64,000 nucleotides of DNA from Flavobacterium saliperosum (lineage in GTDB: Bacteria; Bacteroidota; Bacteroidia; Flavobacteriales; Flavobacteriaceae). Where the stretch lies: NCBI RefSeq assembly GCF_900100625.1, contig NZ_FMTY01000002.1:458768-522767 (forward strand), read 5' to 3'. The position numbers were made by a program, and so were the translations under genes. Shown in pieces: positions 8,462 through 16,001 of this stretch; within the stretch, counting starts at the first letter, position 1, and every line of letters begins with the position of its first letter. The notes under the pieces were generated by a model. It saw only the letters and a list, made by a program, of their open reading frames with translations. It was not told the DNA's origin and made no database searches.

Positions 8462-9403
8462 ATGAAATTTCACAAAACACATACTCTTAAAGAAATTGCC
8501 AACATTATTCAGTGTGAGTATGTGGGCGATGAACGTTTTCCCGTGCACGGAATGAATGAAATTCATGTGGTGACACGCGGAGACATCGTTTTTGTGGACC
8601 ATCCGAAATATTACGACAAAGCATTACAGTCGGCGGCTACTATTGTTTTAATCAACAAAAAAGTAGATTGCCCGGAAGGTAAGGCTTTACTGATTTCCGA
8701 TGATCCTTTCCGTGATTTCAATAAACTTACAAAACATTTCAGACCTTTTCAGTCATCGAACACGGCAATTTCAGAATCGGCTGTTATCGGAGAAGGAACG
8801 GTAGTGCAACCCAATTGTTTTATCGGAAATAATGTGGTAATCGGAAAAGAATGTCTGATTCATTCCAATGTTTCGATTTACGACAATACCCTCATTGGTG
8901 ATAACGTAATTATTCACTCCGGAAGTGTTCTGGGAGCCGATGCTTTCTATTACAAAAAACGTCCGGAAGGTTTTGATCAATTGTTATCGGGTGGGCGAGT
9001 AGTCATTGAAAACAATGTGGGAATCGGAGCATTATGCACTATTGACAAAGGCGTTACCGGAGATACTACTATCGGCGAAGGTACTAAAATTGACAATCAG
9101 GTGCATGTGGGACACGATACCGTAATCGGTAAAAAATGTCTGATTGCTTCCCAAACCGGAATTGCAGGTTGTGTCGTTATTGAAGATGAAGTTACCTTAT
9201 GGGGTCAAGTTGGTACCACGAGCGGAATCACCATTGGCGAGAAAGCCGTTATTTTAGGTCAAACCGGCGTTACCAAATCGGTAGAAGGAGGAAAGACCTA
9301 TTTCGGAACTCCGATAGAAGAATCCCGTGAAAAACTGAAACAATTGGCAAACGTTAAAAAAATACCGGAAATATTAAACAAACTGAACAAAAATGATGGC
9401 TAA
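8462..9403 (+). CDS. second LpxD-like N-acyltransferase (hexapeptide repeat)
   Basis: A 313-residue paralogue of LpxD with the same architecture: N-terminal uridine-binding-like part ([24 protein letters not shown]) followed by hexapeptide repeats with a catalytic-type His in [11 protein letters not shown] and the ASQTGIAG and GQVGTTSG turns. It is shorter than lpxD at 4559 and diverges at the C-terminus. Whether it acts on a different acyl length or on another UDP-amino sugar cannot be told. It overlaps the next gene by 11 nt, suggesting translational coupling, and follows efp after an 81-nt gap with a hairpin. Confidence 0.85.
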   Translation: MKFHKTHTLKEIANIIQCEYVGDERFPVHGMNEIHVVTRGDIVFVDHPKYYDKALQSAATIVLINKKVDCPEGKALLISDDPFRDFNKLTKHFRPFQSSNTAISESAVIGEGTVVQPNCFIGNNVVIGKECLIHSNVSIYDNTLIGDNVIIHSGSVLGADAFYYKKRPEGFDQLLSGGRVVIENNVGIGALCTIDKGVTGDTTIGEGTKIDNQVHVGHDTVIGKKCLIASQTGIAGCVVIEDEVTLWGQVGTTSGITIGEKAVILGQTGVTKSVEGGKTYFGTPIEESREKLKQLANVKKIPEILNKLNKNDG

Positions 9404-9755
9404 AGAGCTTGTTACAGATTTTTATCAATCGGATGCATTACGAAATACTGAAACCCTGAATCGTTTTCTTCATGATGAAATGGAATTTCATTGGCACAGT
9501 TCCAAAGGCTTTCTGAAAATGAACAAGAATGAGTTGATGAACTTATCGCTGGAGATGAATAGATCCTACGTTTCCTCACGCATCCATTTTTCACATATTC
9601 TGCAGGATAACGATAATGTTTCCGTTCGTTACACTTATTATGTGACTCCAATTGAAAGTCCGACTGAAGAGATGGTCTTAGCACATTTCATGACAATTTG
9701 GGAAGTAAAAGACGGAAAATTGTTTCGCGGCTATCAGATGAGTCAACTGAGTTAG
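9393..9755 (+). CDS. NTF2-like / SnoaL-type small protein
   Basis: A 120-residue protein with the cone-shaped NTF2-like pattern: an N-terminal helix with [28 protein letters not shown], a middle stretch of strands and a C-terminal [21 protein letters not shown]. Members are enzymes or binding proteins with very varied ligands, so no function is assigned. It starts inside the 3' end of the second lpxD-like gene (two adjacent ATG codons at 9393 and 9396), so its translation is probably coupled to that gene. Confidence 0.75.
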   Translation: MMAKELVTDFYQSDALRNTETLNRFLHDEMEFHWHSSKGFLKMNKNELMNLSLEMNRSYVSSRIHFSHILQDNDNVSVRYTYYVTPIESPTEEMVLAHFMTIWEVKDGKLFRGYQMSQLS

Positions 9756-9817
9756 TTTCAGTATAAAAATCTTAAAAAGTTTATAGCAAAATCCTTTAGA
9801 TATTTCTTTCAATAAGC

Positions 9818-9825
9818 TATTTTTG
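9818..9825 (+). promoter_or_regulatory. -7 promoter box for sucD
   Basis: TATTTTTG, 37 nt before the sucD ATG, in the 107-nt gap after the NTF2-like gene. Confidence 0.55.
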
Positions 9826-9862
9826 CAACACAAATTTTACAAACAACATAAAAAACGATATC

Positions 9863-10735
9863 ATGAGTGTTTTAGTTAATAAAAATTCTAAAATAATTGT
9901 TCAAGGTTTTACAGGAAGTGAAGGAACTTTTCACGCTTCTCAAATGATTGAATACGGAACAAACGTTGTAGGTGGTGTAACTCCGGGTAAAGGCGGAACA
10001 CAACATTTAGACCGTCCGGTTTTTAATACGGTTAAAGATGCTGTAGATAAGGCTGGTGCCGATACGTCTATCATTTTTGTGCCGCCCGCTTTTGCTGCTG
10101 ACGCGATTATGGAAGCTGCAGATGCCGGAATTAAAGTAATCATTTGTATCACAGAAGGTATTCCTGTTGCTGATATGATCAAAGCTTATGATTTCATTAA
10201 AGGTAAAGATTGTCGTTTAGTAGGTCCTAACTGTCCAGGTGTTATTACTCCGGGTGAAGCTAAAGTTGGTATCATGCCAGGTTTCGTTTTCAAACAAGGT
10301 AAAGTTGGTATCGTTTCTAAATCAGGAACTTTAACTTATGAAGCGGCTGATCAGGTTGCAAAACAAGGATTAGGAGTTACAACAGCTATCGGAATTGGTG
10401 GTGACCCAATCATTGGAACTACTACTAAAGAAGCGGTTGAATTGTTAATGAACGACCCTGAAACTGAAATCATCATTATGATTGGTGAAATCGGAGGTCA
10501 GTTGGAAGCGGACGCTGCCCGTTGGGTTAAAGCAGACGGAAACAGAAAACCGGTTGTAGGTTTCATCGCTGGTGAAACAGCTCCAAAAGGACGTACAATG
10601 GGTCACGCCGGTGCTATCGTTGGTGGCGCTGATGATACGGCAGAAGCTAAAAAACGTATCATGAGAGAAAACGGTATCCACGTTGTAGATTCTCCTGCCG
10701 AAATCGGTAAAAAAGTAAAAGAAGTTTTAGGATAA
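9863..10735 (+). CDS. sucD: succinate--CoA ligase, alpha subunit
   Basis: The alpha subunit of succinyl-CoA synthetase, which makes ATP or GTP from succinyl-CoA in the TCA cycle. At 290 residues it has the N-terminal CoA-binding Rossmann domain ([14 protein letters not shown]), the [12 protein letters not shown] loop and the phosphorylated active-site His H248 in GHAGAIVGG. The beta subunit sucC is not beside it, so the two subunits are encoded apart. It has its own promoter and a strong terminator, hence a single-gene unit. Confidence 0.97.
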   Translation: MSVLVNKNSKIIVQGFTGSEGTFHASQMIEYGTNVVGGVTPGKGGTQHLDRPVFNTVKDAVDKAGADTSIIFVPPAFAADAIMEAADAGIKVIICITEGIPVADMIKAYDFIKGKDCRLVGPNCPGVITPGEAKVGIMPGFVFKQGKVGIVSKSGTLTYEAADQVAKQGLGVTTAIGIGGDPIIGTTTKEAVELLMNDPETEIIIMIGEIGGQLEADAARWVKADGNRKPVVGFIAGETAPKGRTMGHAGAIVGGADDTAEAKKRIMRENGIHVVDSPAEIGKKVKEVLG

Positions 10736-10760
10736 TTTTCTAAACACCTTATAATAGAAA

Positions 10761-10781
10761 AGCCCTGCAATTTGCAGGGCT
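10761..10781. terminator. bidirectional terminator between sucD and the cytochrome c peroxidase gene
   Basis: AGCCCTGCA pairs perfectly with TGCAGGGCT around ATT; A-run on the left, T-run on the right. It can serve both convergent genes. Confidence 0.9.
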
Positions 10782-10792
10782 TTTTATATGTT

Positions 10793-11977
10793 TTAAAACG
10801 GATCAGACCATTTATTATCAGTATAAACATTTGTTCCTGACAATGTCCTTAAAAACGCAATCACGGCATTCACTTCAGTAGCATTGAGATTCAGACGTTG
10901 CCCGTTACCACCGGGAGTAAGTTTAGGGTCCAAATTGGTATTTCCCGGAGCAATAGTGATAGCGCCATAATGACCCACGGCAGCTTGCAAGGTAGTAATC
11001 ACACCCGTATGCATCATTGGTCCGTTTGCAGTTCCGTCTGTTTTAACCAAATCTCTTAAAGAAGGTGCGCGAGTATTGGTTATGTCGATTCCGGTCCCGT
11101 TCAAAACACCAATGATTCCGTTGTTTCCAGAATTTGGATTGATATCGAATTCAGGGGCCGCATGACATCCCGCACAGCCAATTCCTCCTCCGGTTCTTGA
11201 ACCTGTTGCGTCAAATACAGGAGGCGTTAAAAATAAATTTTTACCTTGGTTTTCCTGTGCAGTGAAATTAGGAAAAGCCTGATTGTCATTTGCTACCTGA
11301 GAGCGGCCGGCATCGTATTTAGAATCAAACGACTGAATGCTTCGGATAAACTGCGCCAAAGCACTTTGGATTTTCACTTCGGTTATTTCTTCTGTACCAT
11401 ACACAAATCGAAACAACTCTTTGTAGTATTCAATCGCACTCAATTTGAGTATCAAATCATTAAACGTCAAATCGCCGTTGGCACCACTAAAGCCCATTTC
11501 GCCATGATCTTTTATTGGCATTGTTGTCTGAACTTCTAACGAAGCAGCCCTTTCGTTCCAGAAAAACTTCGATTCTACTGAAAAACGCGTATTGATTAAT
11601 CGCATTGAATGTCGGCCGGTAGAACCGTTCACACCCACGCTTGCAATATTGGTGTCACTGAACGCATTGGCCTGTTGGTGACAGGAAGCACAGGAAATAC
11701 TATTGTTTGAAGAAAGATTCTTATCATAAAATAATACTCTTCCTAAAGTAGCGCCTTTATCCGTAATCGGATTCAGAGTTGCATTGTCTTTCGTAATGTA
11801 GGGCGGAATTGTCTGATTCGCATAATTACTGAGATTATTCAAATCAATCGTACTTTCAAAAACGGCTTCAACATTCGGATAATTTTCGGAGGGAATTTCG
11901 GCATAACTGTCGTCCTTATCATTGCAGGACAGAAACAACACAGAAGTGCACAAGCTTAAAAACAATGCTTTTCTCAT
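10793..11977 (-). CDS. di-haem cytochrome c peroxidase family lipoprotein (MauG/CcpA type)
   Basis: A 394-residue protein with two haem c sites: CASCH at residues 96-100 and CAGCH at 268-272, the arrangement of the bacterial di-haem peroxidase family. Members reduce hydrogen peroxide with electrons from small cytochromes, or oxidise other substrates as MauG does. The N-terminus is a lipoprotein signal with lipobox FLSC (Cys18), so it is anchored in the envelope. The family segment GTGIDITNTRAPSLRDL is present. It is convergent with sucD and separated by 109 nt from the upstream minus-strand operon, so it is probably transcribed on its own. Confidence 0.92.
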   Translation of the reverse strand: MRKALFLSLCTSVLFLSCNDKDDSYAEIPSENYPNVEAVFESTIDLNNLSNYANQTIPPYITKDNATLNPITDKGATLGRVLFYDKNLSSNNSISCASCHQQANAFSDTNIASVGVNGSTGRHSMRLINTRFSVESKFFWNERAASLEVQTTMPIKDHGEMGFSGANGDLTFNDLILKLSAIEYYKELFRFVYGTEEITEVKIQSALAQFIRSIQSFDSKYDAGRSQVANDNQAFPNFTAQENQGKNLFLTPPVFDATGSRTGGGIGCAGCHAAPEFDINPNSGNNGIIGVLNGTGIDITNTRAPSLRDLVKTDGTANGPMMHTGVITTLQAAVGHYGAITIAPGNTNLDPKLTPGGNGQRLNLNATEVNAVIAFLRTLSGTNVYTDNKWSDPF

Positions 11978-12086
11978 AGGTTTTCGGGTTTGGTTTTGAG
12001 TAAGACACCAGTAACCGAAAATGGTTTAATGCGTTGTTTATTATTATCGTTAGCTCTTTTTCAAATCAGGGAAGTACATCTGTAAC

Positions 12087-12812
12087 TTATTCTTCAGTCT
12101 TTTTTTGCTTATTCTTTCTGATTTTTTTTAACATATCGTCAATAGACAGGGAGTACTTGGTTTCCAATACAAAACGGTCGGTTTTTCTTGGGTTAGTCCT
12201 ATCGTCATAAAAAAAGGAAAACCCGAAAGTGTTTCCGTATTTAAATTTATAATCCACACCAATTTCATAACGGGCCCGGTTGATTTTTACCGGATCTTCA
12301 TCCTCCGCTAACCTTAAAAAGAGTTCTGCCGAAGTATACAAGTCGATTTTCGAATTGGGTATATTATATTCCAAACCAATTTTCTCACGCAACGTATGAT
12401 TAGGGCGTTCAAAATATTTCATATAACGGCTATCGAAACTGCCTGTGGTAAACTGGTATTTTATGCCTGAAAACAGTCTAAAAGCATTAAATTTCTTATC
12501 ATATTTAATTCCGCCGAACAACCGATGATTATCTTCCTGAAATGATGTGGTAAAACGATAACCGGTTTCGATACTTATAGTTTCAGTGATATTGTATTCG
12601 ATATCAAACTGTGCGGCGCTGGAGCGGAACTCCTGAAAATCTTTCTGAAGAGAATAGCGGTATTGTCCGGCAATTTTCCATTTATCATTTATTCTGTAAC
12701 TTACGGAAGGAATGAACCTACCCTGAAAATCGGTATAGTTCTGACATAACCCTTCGAAAGCGAACAGAAACAGGATTATCAAACAGAGGAGTTGTTTTTT
12801 AATCATTATCAT
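12087..12812 (-). CDS. DUF2490-like outer-membrane beta-barrel protein
   Basis: A roughly 240-residue protein with a signal peptide (MIKKQLLCLIILFLFAFEGLCQ) and an alternating strand pattern that ends in charged residues. It reads like the DUF2490 outer-membrane family, with segments such as WKIAGQYRYSLQKDFQEFR and YRFTTSFQEDNHRLFGGIKY. The function is unknown. The start codon lies inside the end of the DUF4956 gene (ATG at 12812, or 12806), so the two are probably translationally coupled; the longer frame from 12848 would put 12 odd residues before the signal peptide. It is the last gene of the VTC operon. Confidence 0.75.
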   Translation of the reverse strand: MIMIKKQLLCLIILFLFAFEGLCQNYTDFQGRFIPSVSYRINDKWKIAGQYRYSLQKDFQEFRSSAAQFDIEYNITETISIETGYRFTTSFQEDNHRLFGGIKYDKKFNAFRLFSGIKYQFTTGSFDSRYMKYFERPNHTLREKIGLEYNIPNSKIDLYTSAELFLRLAEDEDPVKINRARYEIGVDYKFKYGNTFGFSFFYDDRTNPRKTDRFVLETKYSLSIDDMLKKIRKNKQKKTEE

Positions 12813-13437
12813 CGGATTTTGGTAATACGTATTCGCTTTCTTTAGCATAGTAAAAGGCTTTTAAAAGCGCGGTATCTTTTAAATAATCAAGGGAAACAAT
12901 TTCAATTCGGTGAATGTTCAGTCCCGTTCTTTCATTTAGATCCTGAAGCAGTTGTTCTCTGTATTCCGGCCTGATTAATTCCACCTTATCGTAAACGATC
13001 TCTTTTGCGTTTTCATTTTTAAGAAAGTCCAATCGTTCCAGAATGAAAGTCAGAATCAGGACAACCAGATTACAAATTATCAACACTGTAAAGCCATGAT
13101 CTACTGAAGCCAGTGAATTCAACATTCCGAGAGCAACACAAATAAAGAAGTAGCCCATGTCTTTTATGGAAATGGCAATGGTCCGGTAACGGATTATGGA
13201 AAACATGGCAAACAGTCCGAAAGCGAAGCCGATTTTAATTTTGGCAGCACCAAGCAGGCAGCAAATCATGAAATTTACCACATTGAACAAAATGAATGTG
13301 AATATGAAATCTTTGTTTTTATGTTTTGGATAATAAATTAATGCAACGAGAATCAGTACCGATATAAAGTCAATAACAGATCGTATTGCGAAATCCGATG
13401 TATTAAAAACGCCGTTTAAAATTTCTTCATTTTCCAT
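12799..13437 (-). CDS. DUF4956 family membrane protein
   Basis: A 212-residue protein with about four membrane helices in its first 130 residues (for example SVIDFISVLILVALIYY and MGYFFICVALGMLNSLAS) and a soluble C-terminal part (YREQLLQDLNERTGLNIHR). It contains the family stretch FGLFAMFSIIRYRT. DUF4956 proteins are commonly encoded beside VTC-domain proteins, as here: its ATG overlaps the VTC stop codon in a TAATG. Its molecular role is not known; a membrane partner or channel for the VTC enzyme is a plausible inference. Confidence 0.85.
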   Translation of the reverse strand: MENEEILNGVFNTSDFAIRSVIDFISVLILVALIYYPKHKNKDFIFTFILFNVVNFMICCLLGAAKIKIGFAFGLFAMFSIIRYRTIAISIKDMGYFFICVALGMLNSLASVDHGFTVLIICNLVVLILTFILERLDFLKNENAKEIVYDKVELIRPEYREQLLQDLNERTGLNIHRIEIVSLDYLKDTALLKAFYYAKESEYVLPKSDDND

Positions 13438-14189
13438 TATTGCTGAAGTTTATGTATGGTTCGTATTATTGGCATAAAATTATTTTTCTTGACCGTTGGA
13501 TGCAATGAAATGACACCGTAAATGTATTTACTGATACCTTGTGATCTTATATGATATTGTTTCAACGAATTGGTTATCGGTGACGTATGTGTGCTTTTGG
13601 ATTGCTTCACTTCTATGATGGCAATTTTTCCAAACTTAATATCATTCTGATTGTCTATAAAGTGTAGGTTCATGTCAATTGTAACCCTTTCGGTAAAATG
13701 ATGGTTAACCAAAGTGACCCTGCTGAAATTATTTTTCAGAATAAGATTAACCTCTCCGATATCCTTTCTTGTATAATCCTGAATTACGCTTTTTCTGTTA
13801 CTGTCAATATCAGAAATCATGCATGTCAATTCTTCACGGTGTTTATTTGTGCGGTCTACTTTTTCTTTCTTTTTGATCTCAAAAAAACACAAATCGGATT
13901 CGACATATCTTCGGCTTCGTACTTTTATTCTATTTACATATCCGTTATGATGATCCCGGAAAAATTGCAAATCGGGAGTGTCAAAATAATTATTCTCATA
14001 AGAAAAAACCCTAACGCCATTGATTTCCAAAACCTTGTAATTTTCAATTAAACAAGGTAGTATTTTTAGTAAATCTTGTCCCTTTAAGGTATACTTACTA
14101 TCCATTCTGTTTAATAACGCAACCGATTCCATTTCATTTAAAGAGATGCTGCTCAATAACGAAAGTTGGCTCGTGAATTTTTTAAACAT
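13437..14189 (-). CDS. VTC domain-containing protein (polyphosphate polymerase-type fold)
   Basis: A 250-residue protein with the triphosphate-tunnel fold seen in yeast Vtc4. The alternating basic and acidic strand motifs are visible: RMDSKYTL, NRIKVRSRRY, CFFEIKKKEKVDRTNKHRE and IAIIEVKQSK. Yeast VTC makes polyphosphate from ATP; the bacterial members are mostly untested. The gene sits in a tight operon: lipoprotein (4 nt before), this gene, DUF4956 (1-nt overlap), DUF2490-like. The context suggests a membrane-linked process reaching the outer membrane, but no reaction can be assigned from sequence alone. Confidence 0.85.
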   Translation of the reverse strand: MFKKFTSQLSLLSSISLNEMESVALLNRMDSKYTLKGQDLLKILPCLIENYKVLEINGVRVFSYENNYFDTPDLQFFRDHHNGYVNRIKVRSRRYVESDLCFFEIKKKEKVDRTNKHREELTCMISDIDSNRKSVIQDYTRKDIGEVNLILKNNFSRVTLVNHHFTERVTIDMNLHFIDNQNDIKFGKIAIIEVKQSKSTHTSPITNSLKQYHIRSQGISKYIYGVISLHPTVKKNNFMPIIRTIHKLQQ

Positions 14190-14193
14190 GACT

Positions 14194-14574
14194 TTAGATT
14201 TTAATTACAAAATCTTCAAGAACCACTTGAGCCTTTCTGGATGTTACTTCGACTTCTTTTTTCTCAACCAGCTGATCCCAAGGACAATAGTCACAATCTC
14301 CATAAACCCAAACATCATAACTTCCTTCCTGCAAAAAATCGAATTTGAATGATCCGTCATACGTAGTGCGCACATCATCATAAAAATCATTGCTGCCGCG
14401 CGAACTGATATAAACCCGGACATCTCCGAGATAGCCTTCACTTAAAAGAACCTGGTTCTGATTGTAATTCAATGCGTAAACCTTTCCGGATATGGAAGCC
14501 AATCCTCCATAACCTTCATCTTTTGTACATGCAATAAATGAAACCGCCAATAATAGTAATAGATATTTTTTCAT
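14194..14574 (-). CDS. small lipoprotein with an Ig-like / prealbumin-type domain
   Basis: A 126-residue protein. MKKYLLLLLAVSFIACTKDE is a clear lipoprotein signal with lipobox FIAC. The rest (ISGKVYALNYNQ, DGSFKFDFLQEGSYDVWVYGD) looks like a carboxypeptidase-regulatory or transthyretin-like beta-sandwich, common in Bacteroidetes surface lipoproteins. I start at ATG 14574; another in-frame ATG lies at 14583. It is first in the VTC/DUF4956 operon, 4 nt before the VTC gene. Function unknown. Confidence 0.75.
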   Translation of the reverse strand: MKKYLLLLLAVSFIACTKDEGYGGLASISGKVYALNYNQNQVLLSEGYLGDVRVYISSRGSNDFYDDVRTTYDGSFKFDFLQEGSYDVWVYGDCDYCPWDQLVEKKEVEVTSRKAQVVLEDFVIKI

Positions 14575-14583
14575 GATTCTCAT

Positions 14584-15116
14584 TTTAAACCGTTTATTAT
14601 TAACAAATCTGTTTGCCTAAACTTAAACCAATCAAATGAAATAGCGTAAGTCTGAAAAATCGAACTAACCATAACCTTGCAACTCATGCACGACAATACC
14701 ATTAAACAAATCAGAAACGTAGTGTTAAAACATTACATTTGTTTTTTAGATGGACATTTGCCGGACATTATAACAAATACGAAAGTTAAAGGGTAAATCT
14801 TACAATTTCTTCATAGTAAAGATAGTTATATAGTTGATATTTATCAATTTAACCTTTCAAATTGATAAAAAAAACGTTAAAAAGCATTTATGGTAATGAT
14901 TTAAAGATATCCAACATTAAAATACGTTTAAATAATCATTAAATAATCTGATTTGGATTCTTATAACTTCATTATATGCGACTTAGGCATCCTGCTTTGA
15001 TTGCAAATGAAAACATATCGGATTGTCATTCGTCTGCATGCAAAAAAAGTACTTTGACTAAATAAACCGAATGTAAGTTAAAACAGCATTGATTTTTTTT
15101 TAATTCAAAATAACGA
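14584..15116. other. gene-free intergenic region with several repeat signals
   Basis: No convincing gene is seen in these 533 bases. They hold: a direct repeat GGACATT at 14752-14758 and 14763-14769 (11-bp period); a perfect 10-bp inverted repeat TTATCAATTT (14841-14850) / AAATTGATAA (14859-14868) with an 8-nt loop; and a plus-strand TACATTTG at 14734-14741 that fits a -7 box but has no gene directly downstream. The region separates the divergent lipoprotein/VTC operon and fabG. Confidence 0.5.
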
Positions 15117-15124
15117 TATATTTG
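15117..15124 (+). promoter_or_regulatory. -7 promoter box for fabG
   Basis: TATATTTG, 36 nt before the fabG ATG. A TTG at 15089-15091 is 25 nt upstream, rather far for a -33 element. Confidence 0.55.
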
Positions 15125-15160
15125 AATCCTGTAATTATTAAAACAAATTAAACCAACAAT

Positions 15161-15907
15161 ATGAAATTACTGGAAGGAAAAACCGCGATCATTACGGGAG
15201 CGAGTAGAGGAATCGGTAGAGGAATTGCCGAAGTTTTTGCCAAACAAGGTGCCAATGTTGCTTTTACGTACAGTTCTTCTGCAGCGGCGGCTCAGGAATT
15301 AGAAAATGAATTAACGGCTTTAGGAGTTAAAGCTAAAGGATACCAATCAAACGCGGCTGATTTTAACGAAGCTCAAAAATTAGTGGATGATGTTATTGCC
15401 GAATTCGGAAACGTGGATATTTTAATCAACAACGCCGGAATTACAAAAGATAATCTGTTAATGCGTATTTCTGAAGAAGATTTCGATACGGTTATCGACG
15501 TGAATTTAAAATCGGTATTCAATATGACGAAAGCCGTACAGAAAATTATGTTGAAAAACCGCGCCGGTTCTATCATTAATATGAGTTCCGTAGTAGGTGT
15601 GAAAGGAAATGCCGGACAAACCAACTACGCGGCTTCGAAAGCGGGAGTTATTGGTTTCTCTAAATCGGTGGCCTTGGAATTAGGGTCTCGTAACATTCGT
15701 TGTAATGTAATCGCTCCGGGCTTCATCGAAACGGAAATGACAGCCAAATTAAATGAAGATGTAGTAAAAGGCTGGAGAGAAAGTATTCCTTTAAAAAGAG
15801 GCGGTTCTCCGGAAGATGTGGCAAACGTTTGCGTGTTTTTAGCATGTGATATGAGTGCTTATGTTACCGGACAGGTTATTAACGTTGACGGAGGAATGCT
15901 AACTTAA
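15161..15907 (+). CDS. fabG: 3-oxoacyl-ACP reductase FabG
   Basis: The NADPH-dependent ketoreductase of fatty acid elongation, a short-chain dehydrogenase of 248 residues. Visible are the cofactor motif TGASRGIGRGIAE (Rossmann TGxxxGxG), NNAGITKDN, the catalytic Ser in MSSVVG, the YAASK motif with catalytic Tyr and Lys, and the IAPGFIETEM segment after it. The C-terminus VTGQVINVDGGM is typical. It is alone rather than in a fab cluster and is followed after 94 nt by a membrane protein in the same direction. Confidence 0.95.
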   Translation: MKLLEGKTAIITGASRGIGRGIAEVFAKQGANVAFTYSSSAAAAQELENELTALGVKAKGYQSNAADFNEAQKLVDDVIAEFGNVDILINNAGITKDNLLMRISEEDFDTVIDVNLKSVFNMTKAVQKIMLKNRAGSIINMSSVVGVKGNAGQTNYAASKAGVIGFSKSVALELGSRNIRCNVIAPGFIETEMTAKLNEDVVKGWRESIPLKRGGSPEDVANVCVFLACDMSAYVTGQVINVDGGMLT

Positions 15908-16001
15908 TAACTAAGTTACAAATTGTGTTATCAGTTTTTTACGAACGAATAACCACCCGAGCGTTAGCGAACTGACGAAGTAAATAACCAAATAATCAAA
16001 A

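Noticed and set aside
11246..11539. Plus-strand open frame opposite the cytochrome c peroxidase gene
   Set aside because: Antisense to two intact haem-binding motifs; no support of its own.
13698..14051. Plus-strand open frame of 117 codons opposite the VTC gene
   Set aside because: It is entirely antisense to a well-supported gene, has low-complexity hydrophobic wording and no promoter.
14734..14741. TACATTTG in the intergenic region as promoter of an unknown small RNA
   Set aside because: No downstream terminator or conserved structure could be seen, so no RNA gene is called.
15908..16001. GC-richer stretch with repeated GCGAAC/ACGAA words between fabG and the membrane protein
   Set aside because: No clear inverted or direct repeat of useful length; not enough to call an element.
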